Of a stretch of DNA of 17,183 bases, positions 6,842-14,330 are shown in pieces. Numbering within the stretch: the first letter of the stretch is position 1; the number at the start of each line of letters is the position of its first letter. The stretch covers positions 1 to 17,183 of the forward strand of contig CAYHGE010000078.1 in NCBI GenBank assembly GCA_964355945.1, read 5' to 3'. A model generated the notes under the pieces. The model saw only the letters and a list, made by a program, of their open reading frames with translations. It had not been told where the DNA came from and did no database searches. This DNA comes from CAIVAT01 sp964355945. Its GTDB lineage: Bacteria > Bacteroidota > Bacteroidia > Bacteroidales > FEN-979. The translations under genes and the position numbers were made by a program.

Positions 6842-8518
6842 ATGCGAAAATCCTTGTTTGTCCTGTTGCTGCTGCTGGCAGGTTTCAGCTACCACTCGAT
6901 GGCCTGTACCAACTTTATCTTCACAAAAGGAGCCACCACCGATGGTTCGGTGATGATTACCTATTCGGCTGATTCACATACGCTTTACGGCGAATTATAT
7001 CATTGGCCTGCCCGCGACTGGCCTGCCGGTGCGATGCTCGACGTTACCGAATGGGATACCGGAAAACCTTTGGGCAAAATTCCACAGGTAAAACACACCT
7101 TTAATGTGATCGGCAACATGAATGAACATCAGCTTTCCATTGGTGAAACCACTTTTGGCGGCCGTGAAGAGCTTGCCGAACAACCCGGTGCCATCGTCGA
7201 TTACGGAAGCCTGATTTACATCACCCTCCAGCGGGCAAAAAACGCCAGGGAAGCCATCCGGACTTTTGGTGAACTTGTTGCTGCCTACGGGTATGCAAGC
7301 AGTGGTGAATCATTCTCGATCTCCGATCCGAACGAAGCCTGGATCCTCGAAATGATCGGCAAGGGCAAAGGTGAAAAAGGAGCTGTATGGGTAGCCATGC
7401 GCATTCCTGACGGGTACGTGAGCGGTCATGCCAACCATCCCCGTATCACTCAATTCCCGATGAATGATCCCGAAAATTGCATCTATTCACCCGATGCGAT
7501 CTCTTTTGCCCGTAAAATGGGCTGGTTTACCGGGGAGGATAAAGAATTTAGCTTCTCCGACACTTATGCACCCCTCGATTTCATGGGAGCACGCGCCTGC
7601 GAAGCTCGGGTGTGGGCCATGTTCAATCGCATCAACTCCACCATGGGCCAATACCAGGACTATGCCATGGGCCATATAATCAAAGGAAAATTCGATTACC
7701 CCACCAACCGCATGCCCCTGTGGGTAAAACCTGATAAAAAAGCCTCTGTAAACGATGTCATGAACCTGATGCGCGAGCATTATGAAGGAACCAAAATGGA
7801 CATGACAAAGGATATCGGTGCAGGTCCTTTTACTTCACCGTACCGCTGGCGCCCCATGACCTGGAGCGTTGACAGTGTTGGTTATGTGCACGAACGCGCA
7901 ACCTCAACCCAGCAAACCGGCTTTGTGTTTGTCTCCCAGTCACGCAACTGGCTGCCCGATCCCATCGGTGGGATCCACTGGTTTGGTGTTGACGACACCT
8001 ACACCATGGTCTATTCACCCATGTATTGCAGCATGACAACGGTGCCAGATGCTTTTAAGGTTGGCAACGGCGACATGCTCACCTACTCTCCCACCTCTGC
8101 TTTCTGGGCTTTCAGTATGGTTTCCAACTGGGCATATACGAAATACGACTACATGATCAAGGACATCCAGCCGGTTCAGCAGGGACTTGAAAAGCAATAT
8201 GTGGCCGAAGTTGTTGACGTTGATAAGAAAGCCGAAGCACTTTACAAAAAGGATAAAGCTGCAGCTGTCAAGTATTTAACCGATTATTCAGTTAAAACCG
8301 GCCAGGCAACCGTAAAACGCTGGCAGGAACTTTTCCAATACCTTTTTGTCAAATACATGGACGGGAACATCAAGAAAGAGAAGGATGGGAAATTTGAACG
8401 CAATCCATATAACGAGCCCGTCATGCCGTCGCAACCCGGCTATCCGCAATGGTGGCTGAAAGAGATTGTTAAACAACATGGTGCTGTAATCAAACAAACC
8501 GGAACTTCAGGACACTAA
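6842..8518 (+). CDS. Secreted C69-family dipeptidase
   Basis: A 558-residue peptidase of family C69 (Pfam Peptidase_C69), N-terminal-nucleophile hydrolases that cleave dipeptides. A Leu-rich signal peptide (residues 3-17) ends at S19-M-A21, followed at once by C22-TNFIFTKGATTDGS, the conserved start of mature C69 enzymes. Cleavage after A21 would free Cys22 as the N-terminal nucleophile, so secretion and activation may be one event. Conserved blocks follow: GETTFGGREEL, DYGSLIYITLQRA, SISDPNEAWILEMIG, VSGHANHPRITQFP. The position before Cys22 is not a lipobox (Ser at -3). Location is probably periplasmic. It is the first gene of a probable operon; the next gene begins 2 bp after its stop. Confidence 0.93.
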   Translation: MRKSLFVLLLLLAGFSYHSMACTNFIFTKGATTDGSVMITYSADSHTLYGELYHWPARDWPAGAMLDVTEWDTGKPLGKIPQVKHTFNVIGNMNEHQLSIGETTFGGREELAEQPGAIVDYGSLIYITLQRAKNAREAIRTFGELVAAYGYASSGESFSISDPNEAWILEMIGKGKGEKGAVWVAMRIPDGYVSGHANHPRITQFPMNDPENCIYSPDAISFARKMGWFTGEDKEFSFSDTYAPLDFMGARACEARVWAMFNRINSTMGQYQDYAMGHIIKGKFDYPTNRMPLWVKPDKKASVNDVMNLMREHYEGTKMDMTKDIGAGPFTSPYRWRPMTWSVDSVGYVHERATSTQQTGFVFVSQSRNWLPDPIGGIHWFGVDDTYTMVYSPMYCSMTTVPDAFKVGNGDMLTYSPTSAFWAFSMVSNWAYTKYDYMIKDIQPVQQGLEKQYVAEVVDVDKKAEALYKKDKAAAVKYLTDYSVKTGQATVKRWQELFQYLFVKYMDGNIKKEKDGKFERNPYNEPVMPSQPGYPQWWLKEIVKQHGAVIKQTGTSGH

Positions 8519-8520
8519 AA

Positions 8521-9420
8521 ATGGAAGAACAAAACGCCTCATCACGCACATACAAGATCGTTCTCTCTGTTTTAGCGCTCCTTCTGCTGGTGCTGCTGTT
8601 CTGGCTGTTTATCCAGCGGTCGCAGATGCTGAAGCTGATCAAGGAAAAGGAGACCGAGAAAGTCGCCTTGCAGCATAACCTGGATTCCCTGATGACAGAA
8701 CACAACAAAATCAAGGTTTCTTATGGTGCTCTTTCTGATTCACTGAAAGCCAAGGACAGCCTGATCCAGATGAATGCACTGGAAATCAAGAAACTTCTGG
8801 ATAGTCAGTGGGATTACAACACCATACATAAGAAATTCGAGCGTTTGCAAAAAGTGGCTCAGGGATATGTTCACCAGATGGATTCCCTCTATACAGTCAA
8901 CAGGGAACTGACGGCTGAAAACGACCGGATCCGGGAAGTGGTGAAGACCGAACAGAACCGGAATCAGAACCTGATGAAAGACAAGGAGGAACTCAAGGAA
9001 AAGATGAACTCTGCTGCATTTATCAAAGCATATAATGTTACGGCTACTCCTTTCAAGCTGAAATCGGGTGGAACCAAAGAACAGGTTACCGACAAAGCCA
9101 GCCGTACCGACCGGATCAGGATATGCTTTACCCTCGGAGAGAATCCGCTGGTAACGCCGGGTAAAAAGAACATCTACATCCGGATTGTTCGCCCCGACAA
9201 TGTCGTGGTGATCAAAAGCAAATATGACACGTTTGCTTTCAACGGACAAACACTGCCTTTTTCTCTTCGCGAAGATGTTGACTACCAGGGCAAGTCGATG
9301 AAGGTTTGTGTTGACTGGTCCAAGAAAAACAACGACGCTCCGGCAATGAAGGGAAAATATATCGTCACTGTTTTTGGTGATGACAAGGAAATAGGGACAG
9401 GTTCATTTGACTTGAAATAA
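8521..9420 (+). CDS. Membrane-anchored coiled-coil protein with C-terminal beta domain
   Basis: A 299-residue protein of unknown function with a clear three-part layout. Residues 1-12 are a short polar head, 13-31 one membrane helix, and 33-163 a long Lys/Glu/Leu-rich region with heptad character, predicted to be coiled coil. Residues 168-299 form a compact, probably beta-rich domain (RIRICFTLGEN, KNIYIRIVRPDN, KGKYIVTVFGDD). The absence of a cleavable signal and the orientation of charges suggest an N-in single-pass protein with the coiled coil and beta domain in the periplasm. Such proteins may be labelled SMC-like in databases, but only the coiled coil supports that. It starts 2 bp after the C69 dipeptidase and ends 10 bp before pfkA. 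Confidence 0.85.
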   Translation: MEEQNASSRTYKIVLSVLALLLLVLLFWLFIQRSQMLKLIKEKETEKVALQHNLDSLMTEHNKIKVSYGALSDSLKAKDSLIQMNALEIKKLLDSQWDYNTIHKKFERLQKVAQGYVHQMDSLYTVNRELTAENDRIREVVKTEQNRNQNLMKDKEELKEKMNSAAFIKAYNVTATPFKLKSGGTKEQVTDKASRTDRIRICFTLGENPLVTPGKKNIYIRIVRPDNVVVIKSKYDTFAFNGQTLPFSLREDVDYQGKSMKVCVDWSKKNNDAPAMKGKYIVTVFGDDKEIGTGSFDLK

Positions 9421-9430
9421 TTCCATTCTT

Positions 9431-10453
9431 ATGCGTATCGGGATTTTAACGGCCGGCGGTGATTGCCCCGGGATCAACGCGGCCATCAGGGGTGTTGGAA
9501 AAACAGCGATCCTTGAATACGGCATGGAGGTGATTGGCATCTCTTCCGGTTTCCTCGGCCTCATCAATGAGGAGTATGTGAACCTCGACGAAAATGTACT
9601 CTCCGGAATTCTTACACTGGGAGGCACAATCCTCGGAACATCCAGGGAGAACCCGTTTAAGAAAAGCAAGACATTCAATGCCGTTGACAAGCCCAAGCTT
9701 ATCAGGAAACATTACCAGGAACTTGGGTTGGATGCGCTGGTCTGCATCGGAGGCAACGGAACCCAGCGCACGGCTGCGCAGTTGTCGGAGATCGGGCTGA
9801 ATGTGATCGGGATTCCGAAAACCATCGACAATGATGTGTGGGGAACCGATGTTACGTTTGGTTTTGATTCAGCCCTGTGGATTGCCACCGAAGCCATCGA
9901 CCGGCTGCATACCACTGCCAACAGCCACAAGCGGATCATGGTCATCGAAGTCATGGGCCATCATGCCGGCTGGCTTGCGCTTTATTCGGGCATGGCCAGC
10001 GGCGGCGATGTGATCCTGCTGCCTGAAATACCTTTTGACATCAACCTGGTCGCCCGTTGTCTGAAAAGACGGGCCATCAACAAGAAACCCTACTCCATCG
10101 TGGTCGTCGCCGAAGGAATTCCTACTCCGAAAGGCGAAGGAGCCGGCCGGTATGTGGCCAACAGCATCAAAGAGCTGACCGGCCTCGAAACGCGGGAGAC
10201 CATCCTCGGCTACATCCAGCGCGGAGGCAGTCCTTCGCCCATGGACCGCGTGCTTGCCACCCGTTACGGCGCTTACGCCGTGGAGCTGATCGCCCAGAAA
10301 CGTTTCGGCGAGATGGTTTCACTCAAAGGCGATTCCATTACTTCTGTTTCCCTGGCAGAAGTCGGTGGAAAGCTACGGCTGGTACCCGAAGATCATCCGC
10401 TGATTGAAAAAGCACGGAAGATGGATGTCTGCTTTGGGAAAGAGAGCTGTTGA
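9431..10453 (+). CDS. pfkA: 6-phosphofructokinase (group III / mixed-substrate type)
   Basis: A 340-residue phosphofructokinase, converting fructose 6-phosphate to fructose 1,6-bisphosphate in glycolysis. The N-terminal phosphate loop is GILTAGGDCPGINAAIRG. The catalytic motif PKTIDND (129-135) holds the base D133 and K130; E. coli ATP-PFK has Gly at the K130 position. The donor-site motif is GGNGT (107-111): G110 matches E. coli Gly104, the ATP-type residue, but N109 replaces the usual Mg-binding Asp103. In MGHHAGW, H177 stands where E. coli has Arg162. YIQRGGSPSPMDR is normal. Gly at 104 with Lys at 124 is typical of the group III or mixed-substrate clade, so ATP versus pyrophosphate use cannot be settled here. 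It lies 10 bp after the coiled-coil gene and 7 bp from a convergent gene. Confidence 0.95.
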   Translation: MRIGILTAGGDCPGINAAIRGVGKTAILEYGMEVIGISSGFLGLINEEYVNLDENVLSGILTLGGTILGTSRENPFKKSKTFNAVDKPKLIRKHYQELGLDALVCIGGNGTQRTAAQLSEIGLNVIGIPKTIDNDVWGTDVTFGFDSALWIATEAIDRLHTTANSHKRIMVIEVMGHHAGWLALYSGMASGGDVILLPEIPFDINLVARCLKRRAINKKPYSIVVVAEGIPTPKGEGAGRYVANSIKELTGLETRETILGYIQRGGSPSPMDRVLATRYGAYAVELIAQKRFGEMVSLKGDSITSVSLAEVGGKLRLVPEDHPLIEKARKMDVCFGKESC

Positions 10454-10460
10454 GCCTGTA

Positions 10461-12035
10461 TTATTGAACAATAACTTTCTCGCTTGCAACCTGTTGCTTG
10501 TTGTACACAAGGCGGAAATTGTACAGACCCTTCTCCCATGCGGAAATATTAAGCATAACCTCCTTTTCTGCCCGGCTTATCCACTTTTCTAATACTTTTA
10601 TACCATTTAAATCAAATACTTCAAGCAAAACCGATCCCCACTGATGATGAATTGTTGTTGACGGAACTGCGCCAGTAGTAATGCTTACCACAAGGTATTT
10701 CGGCATTTCTATGGTTACATGGTCCGTTGCGGGATTGGGATAGACCTTCATCCTGGTAGTTTCGGGGTTGCAAAATGGCTCCTCAACACCCACGTATACG
10801 TTGCTGCAGTCGGGGTTTATCGTTTCCGAAACAATAGGATGCGGACAAAGACTGTCATAGGTAAATGGCGTGTTGTAAATAGTGTCGTATTCGAGATTGG
10901 AATTAACCTTCACTGCGTATATCTTCCAGGAACCTCCGCTACCATCGTTACCGATCGTTATGAATTTATTGTCAAAGGTTTTTGCGGTACTGAAATAAGA
11001 ACTGGTGATATGAAATATTTTTTTGATTTTTTTCACATTGCCAAGTGTATCTGTTTTAAAAAATGCATCATAGGTTGTATCATTCACTGTCCAACCCCCA
11101 ACCATAACCAATAATGAATCATTAAGGAAATCTATAGAGGCTAATCCACCACCTAAAGTGCCTGAGAGAAGGGTGCTGCTGTATGATTGTGTGCCATCAT
11201 GCAGCACTTTCACGAATGCAGGGGCATGACCGGTATCAGGAATAAACTGGTTTCCAACTTCGTAATAATTGCCGCTGGTACTTTTCCTGGCGGTCCAGGG
11301 CGAACCATAAAAATAGGTATTTGCTCCATAAACCAATTCCCATTGCTGATTCCCGGCAGTATCCGTTTTTATAAAGTGATGACGGATGATGCCCGGGCTG
11401 GTTGTTCCCGGATCGGGATAATATCTGTCGGTCACGATTAAATAGCCATCATTCTCAACAATAACATCATAAGGTTGGTCATTATAATCGATGTTATCCA
11501 GGGGATAAAACTGATGCCAGAGGAGGTCTCCGGAACTGTTGAATTTGAACAGGGAGACGTTTGAAACAGGATTGGTTGAAAAATAACCACCTAACAGAAG
11601 AAAGTCACCTTCAGGGGTTGGTTTTACCCGAACACCCATGTCATAGTTGGTTGGGGTAATCAGGGTTTTGCACCACTCGATTTCATAGCAGGAATTCAAC
11701 TTGATAATGAACGCATCAAATGAACTATTGAATTTTGTCCAGGTTCCAGACAAAATGTATCCATTGTCGATCGTTCTCTCAATATTTGATGACCAAACTG
11801 TATAATTGCCAGAGCCAATTTTTAAATTGTGCAGGATAATTCCATTCACATCTGTTTTAAAAATCCATGAGTATTTGTAATTCAAATCTCCTACGAAAGT
11901 AAATCCTCTGTCATAGTCTGAAATAACACATCTTGCGACCGCATTTTGCCCTTGCCCATAAATTTTAACCCAATTCTGACATACAGAATGAAAGGAAAGG
12001 AATATTGCTACAATAAAAACTGATACTCTAACCAT
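10461..12035 (-). CDS. T9SS-exported repeat protein with C-terminal sorting domain
   Basis: A 524-residue secreted protein. Residues 1-19 are a signal peptide (MVRVSVFIVAIFLSFHSVCQ). The body carries several imperfect repeats of about 50-60 residues of the form D-x-G-[YF]-x3-G ... F-x-[IK]-K-x3-x-G-x3-W (for example DRGFTFVGD, DNGYILSGT, EGDFLLLGG), the pattern of beta-propeller surface proteins. Residues 431-524 form a type A T9SS sorting domain: VYPNPATDHVTI, LEVFDLNGIKVLE, and the terminal GLYNFRLVYNKQQVASEKV. An insert of about 20 residues (447-469) sits between the first and second sorting-domain strands. The protein is expected on the cell surface or released. Ligand and role are unknown. 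It is convergent with pfkA. Confidence 0.9.
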   Translation of the reverse strand: MVRVSVFIVAIFLSFHSVCQNWVKIYGQGQNAVARCVISDYDRGFTFVGDLNYKYSWIFKTDVNGIILHNLKIGSGNYTVWSSNIERTIDNGYILSGTWTKFNSSFDAFIIKLNSCYEIEWCKTLITPTNYDMGVRVKPTPEGDFLLLGGYFSTNPVSNVSLFKFNSSGDLLWHQFYPLDNIDYNDQPYDVIVENDGYLIVTDRYYPDPGTTSPGIIRHHFIKTDTAGNQQWELVYGANTYFYGSPWTARKSTSGNYYEVGNQFIPDTGHAPAFVKVLHDGTQSYSSTLLSGTLGGGLASIDFLNDSLLVMVGGWTVNDTTYDAFFKTDTLGNVKKIKKIFHITSSYFSTAKTFDNKFITIGNDGSGGSWKIYAVKVNSNLEYDTIYNTPFTYDSLCPHPIVSETINPDCSNVYVGVEEPFCNPETTRMKVYPNPATDHVTIEMPKYLVVSITTGAVPSTTIHHQWGSVLLEVFDLNGIKVLEKWISRAEKEVMLNISAWEKGLYNFRLVYNKQQVASEKVIVQ

Positions 12036-12174
12036 TTGATAAAAATAATGATTTTGGAATGGTTATTCTGAAATTATCGCCTACGGAATGATGCCGGTAT
12101 TCCATCCTTCGTGTTGGTTGTTGAATGTGAATGCAATGGCCCACGAACTTCCGGGTCTTATAAGTTGTCATGTA
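12036..12174. other. Intergenic, no gene seen
   Basis: This is the left part of a 475-bp stretch without a gene (12036-12510). I see no convincing promoter for the gene ending at 12035, apart from AT-rich sequence next to the start. A weak inverted repeat, GGAAT (12085-12089) with ATTCC (12099-12103), is present. The rest of the stretch consists of the palindromic repeats listed separately. Confidence 0.5.
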
Positions 12175-12257
12175 TGTTTGATTAAAATATTTGGCTAAAG
12201 CCAATAATTTGCTGGCAACTCTGCAAACCACTGGCTAAAGCCAGTGGCAATTGATGA
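12175..12257. repeat. 83-bp palindrome-bearing repeat, copy A
   Basis: The first of two 83-bp direct copies set 106 bp apart, differing at 6 positions by my reading. It carries two short palindromes: TTGGCTAAAGCCAA (12191-12204) and CCACTGGCTAAAGCCAGTGG (12228-12247), the second with a perfect 9-bp stem and a 2-base centre. The shared core is GCTAAAGC. The copy ends GGCAATTGATGA. No coding role is apparent. The arrangement resembles REP-like intergenic palindromes. Confidence 0.9.
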
Positions 12258-12280
12258 GGCAACCCATAGCTTTTCAGGTG

Positions 12281-12363
12281 TGTTTGGTTAAACTATTTGG
12301 CTAAAGCCAATAATTTGTTTGCAACTCTTCAAACCACTAGCTAAAGCCAGTGGCAATTGATGA
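12281..12363. repeat. 83-bp palindrome-bearing repeat, copy B
   Basis: The second direct copy of the 83-bp unit. Its palindromes are TTGGCTAAAGCCAA (12297-12310) and CCACTAGCTAAAGCCAGTGG (12334-12353). The latter has one stem mismatch, so this copy is slightly decayed relative to copy A. The ending GGCAATTGATGA is the same. Confidence 0.9.
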
Positions 12364-12372
12364 AAAAACAAT

Positions 12373-12426
12373 ATTGCCTCCAGATGAATTGCCTCCAGTT
12401 GAATTGCCTCCAGCTTTAGCTGGAGG
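12373..12426. repeat. Three 15-bp iterations ending in a palindrome
   Basis: The sequence ATTGCCTCCAG-(A/T)TGA occurs at 12373-12387 and 12388-12402. A third start at 12403 runs into the perfect palindrome CCTCCAGCTTTAGCTGGAGG (12407-12426). Read on the minus strand this is a palindrome with core GCTAAAGC followed by GGCAATT, the same order as in copies A and B, so it looks like a related element in inverted orientation. The first two iterations keep only one arm. Confidence 0.88.
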
Positions 12427-12447
12427 ATCCCAGTGATCAGGATCCAA

Positions 12448-12461
12448 TTGGCTTTAGCCAA
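12448..12461. repeat. Inverted copy of the short palindrome
   Basis: TTGGCTTTAGCCAA is the exact reverse complement of the palindromes at 12191-12204 and 12297-12310. It lies about 50 bp downstream of the recJ stop (minus strand). It could form a small hairpin in the recJ transcript, but no U-tract follows, so I do not call it a terminator. Confidence 0.85.
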
Positions 12462-12510
12462 ATTCTGAAAACCATATTTGATGGTAAAACCTCTAAAATT
12501 TAGTGCCCTG

Positions 12511-14256
12511 CTAATCGGCGAACTTAATGTCCTTGATGTTGAGTTGAAGGTTTACTGCGCCGTTCCATTCATTTTCCTCGATGTGGTAGCAGATGTTGAA
12601 TGGGATCTGTTTTTCGATTAACCCAAACCGTTCACCCTGTTGGAAGGCGATGGCTGAAAATGGCCCGCCGGCAATATCGGGATGCACCACGGAAAGCTTC
12701 AGGTGATTTTTACCGACAATTCTTGACCCGCCGGCATCCATCACCCCTTTGGTCATGAATATGGGAGCCATGTTGCCCGGGCCGAACGGGGCGAATTGCT
12801 TCAGGATGCCATAAAACCTTGAATTGATGGAATTCAATGGGAGCTCGGCATCCACATCCAGGACGGGAACTAAATCCACCCCTTGCAGGCGATCCTGAAC
12901 CGCCTGTTCAAACCTTTCCCTGAAGGCTTCAAGATTCTCAGGCTTGAGTGAAAGTCCGGCAGCAAATTTATGTCCTCCAAAATGCTCCAGGAGGTCGCTG
13001 CAGGAATCCACCGCTTCATAAATATCAAAATCACGCACACTGCGTGCCGATCCGGTGATCAGTCCGTTTGAAAGGGTCAGTACGATCGTAGGCCGGTAGT
13101 ACGTTTCGGTTAGGCGGGATGCCACAATGCCGATCACGCCTTTGTGCCAGTCGGGGTGATAAATCACCGTTGACTTTGCCGACTTGAGTACTGCATCTGC
13201 ACCAATCATCCCGAGGGCCTGCAGGGTGGCAAAAGAGTCGAGCGTTTTCCGTTCGGTATTGTGGGCGTTGATCTGCACGGCAACCAGTTTGGCATCTTCC
13301 AGGTCTTTGGTAATGAGCAGCCTGACTGAATTTTTACCACTTTCGATCCTTCCGGCAGCATTGATGCGTGGCCCGATCATGAAAACGAGGTCGGTGATGG
13401 TCAGTTCCCGGATGAAGACACATCCGCCCTGGCCGTCATCGTTTTTCATCATGGCCGAATAGCGGAGCAATGCTTCCAGCCCCGGCCTGGGACGGGTGTT
13501 GATCAGCTTAAGGCCGAAGTAGGCGAGTATGCGGTTTTCCCCGGTAATATCCACAATATCGGAAGCAATGCTGATCGCAACCAGGTCGAGGTACTGGGTC
13601 AGGTTTTCAAATGGCAGGTTGTTCTGCTGCGAATAGGCCTGGATCAGTTTGAAGCCGATGCCACAACCTGACAGTTCTTTATACGGGTAAGGACAATCGT
13701 TTTGTTTTGGGTCAAGCACTGCAACTGCTGCAGGAATCTCAGCTCCCGGCCTGTGATGGTCGCAGATGATAAAATCGATGCCCTTCGATGATGCATAAGC
13801 GACTTTCTCAACCGCTTTAATTCCGCAGTCGAGGGCAATGATCAGTTTTACATTGGTGGAGGCTGCAAAATCAATTCCTTTGATGGAGATGCCATATCCT
13901 TCGTCGTACCTGTCGGGAATGTAAAAATCCATGTGCGGGTGAAAACTGTGCAGAAACGTATAAACCAGGGATACCGCGGATGTGCCATCCACATCATAAT
14001 CGCCGTAAACCATGATCATCTCCTTTTGTTCGATGGCCCGGGTGATCCGGTTGATGGCCTTGTCCATGTCCTTCATCAGGAACGGATCAAAGAGATGATC
14101 GAGGGAGGGTCTGAAAAAGGTCTTTGCCTCATCGAAGGTCGTAATCCCGCGCTGTACAAGAAGGTTGGCCAATGAATGATCAATGCCCAGCTCTTTTGAT
14201 ATCGCTTTAATATTTTCGGGATCCCCCGGTGGTTTCAGCACCCAACACTTATCCAT
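12511..14256 (-). CDS. recJ: Single-stranded-DNA-specific 5'-3' exonuclease RecJ
   Basis: A 581-residue cytoplasmic DHH-family exonuclease acting in recombinational and mismatch repair. After the opening LANLLVQRGITTFDEAKTFF come the metal-binding motifs: YGDYDVDGTSA (D86, D88, D90), ALDCGI (D143) and the signature DHH at 166-168 (ICDHHRPG). LDPKQ and SGCGIGFKL follow. The DHHA1 substrate domain is marked by GGHKFAAGLSL, then a C-terminal OB-like region. I chose the start at 14256 (MDKCWVLKPP) because it gives the normal family length and because a promoter-like sequence lies just upstream. The frame is open to 14436, but that 60-residue extension is translated octamer repeat (LPVYLFTCLPAHPFT) and is very unlikely to be protein. 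Confidence 0.95.
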   Translation of the reverse strand: MDKCWVLKPPGDPENIKAISKELGIDHSLANLLVQRGITTFDEAKTFFRPSLDHLFDPFLMKDMDKAINRITRAIEQKEMIMVYGDYDVDGTSAVSLVYTFLHSFHPHMDFYIPDRYDEGYGISIKGIDFAASTNVKLIIALDCGIKAVEKVAYASSKGIDFIICDHHRPGAEIPAAVAVLDPKQNDCPYPYKELSGCGIGFKLIQAYSQQNNLPFENLTQYLDLVAISIASDIVDITGENRILAYFGLKLINTRPRPGLEALLRYSAMMKNDDGQGGCVFIRELTITDLVFMIGPRINAAGRIESGKNSVRLLITKDLEDAKLVAVQINAHNTERKTLDSFATLQALGMIGADAVLKSAKSTVIYHPDWHKGVIGIVASRLTETYYRPTIVLTLSNGLITGSARSVRDFDIYEAVDSCSDLLEHFGGHKFAAGLSLKPENLEAFRERFEQAVQDRLQGVDLVPVLDVDAELPLNSINSRFYGILKQFAPFGPGNMAPIFMTKGVMDAGGSRIVGKNHLKLSVVHPDIAGGPFSAIAFQQGERFGLIEKQIPFNICYHIEENEWNGAVNLQLNIKDIKFAD

Positions 14257-14273
14257 CTTAATATATCTTATGG

Positions 14274-14305
14274 CTAAATTACTAAATATTTCGGATTCAG
14301 CCAAA
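14274..14305 (-). promoter_or_regulatory. Putative recJ promoter
   Basis: On the minus strand TTTG (14305-14302), a 20-bp spacer and TAATTTAG (14281-14274) fit TTTG-N19-21-TAnnTTTG with one mismatch. Transcription would begin about 10 nt before the ATG at 14256. An inverted repeat, CGGATT (14292-14297) with AATCCG (14305-14310), overlaps the upstream half and might be an operator, though this is weak. Confidence 0.5.
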
Positions 14306-14330
14306 ATCCGGTGAGAAAAAATAATCTTCT

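Noticed and set aside
6880..6910. Possible lipobox before Cys22 of the C69 dipeptidase
   Set aside because: The residue at -3 is Ser, not Leu/Val/Ile, and Cys22 is the family's catalytic N-terminal nucleophile, so lipidation is unlikely.
8740..9249. 169-codon minus-strand frame opposite the coiled-coil gene
   Set aside because: The sense frame has a membrane helix, heptads and operon spacing; the antisense frame shows no features.
10461..10474. TTATTGAACAATAA as a bidirectional terminator between pfkA and the T9SS gene
   Set aside because: Only an AT stem of 5-6 pairs, overlapping the coding end of the T9SS gene, with no clear U-tract.
12028..12231. 67-codon minus-strand frame ending inside the T9SS gene start
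   Set aside because: Overlaps the palindromic repeat copy A and the start of the T9SS gene; no signal, domain or ribosome site, and composition unlike a protein.
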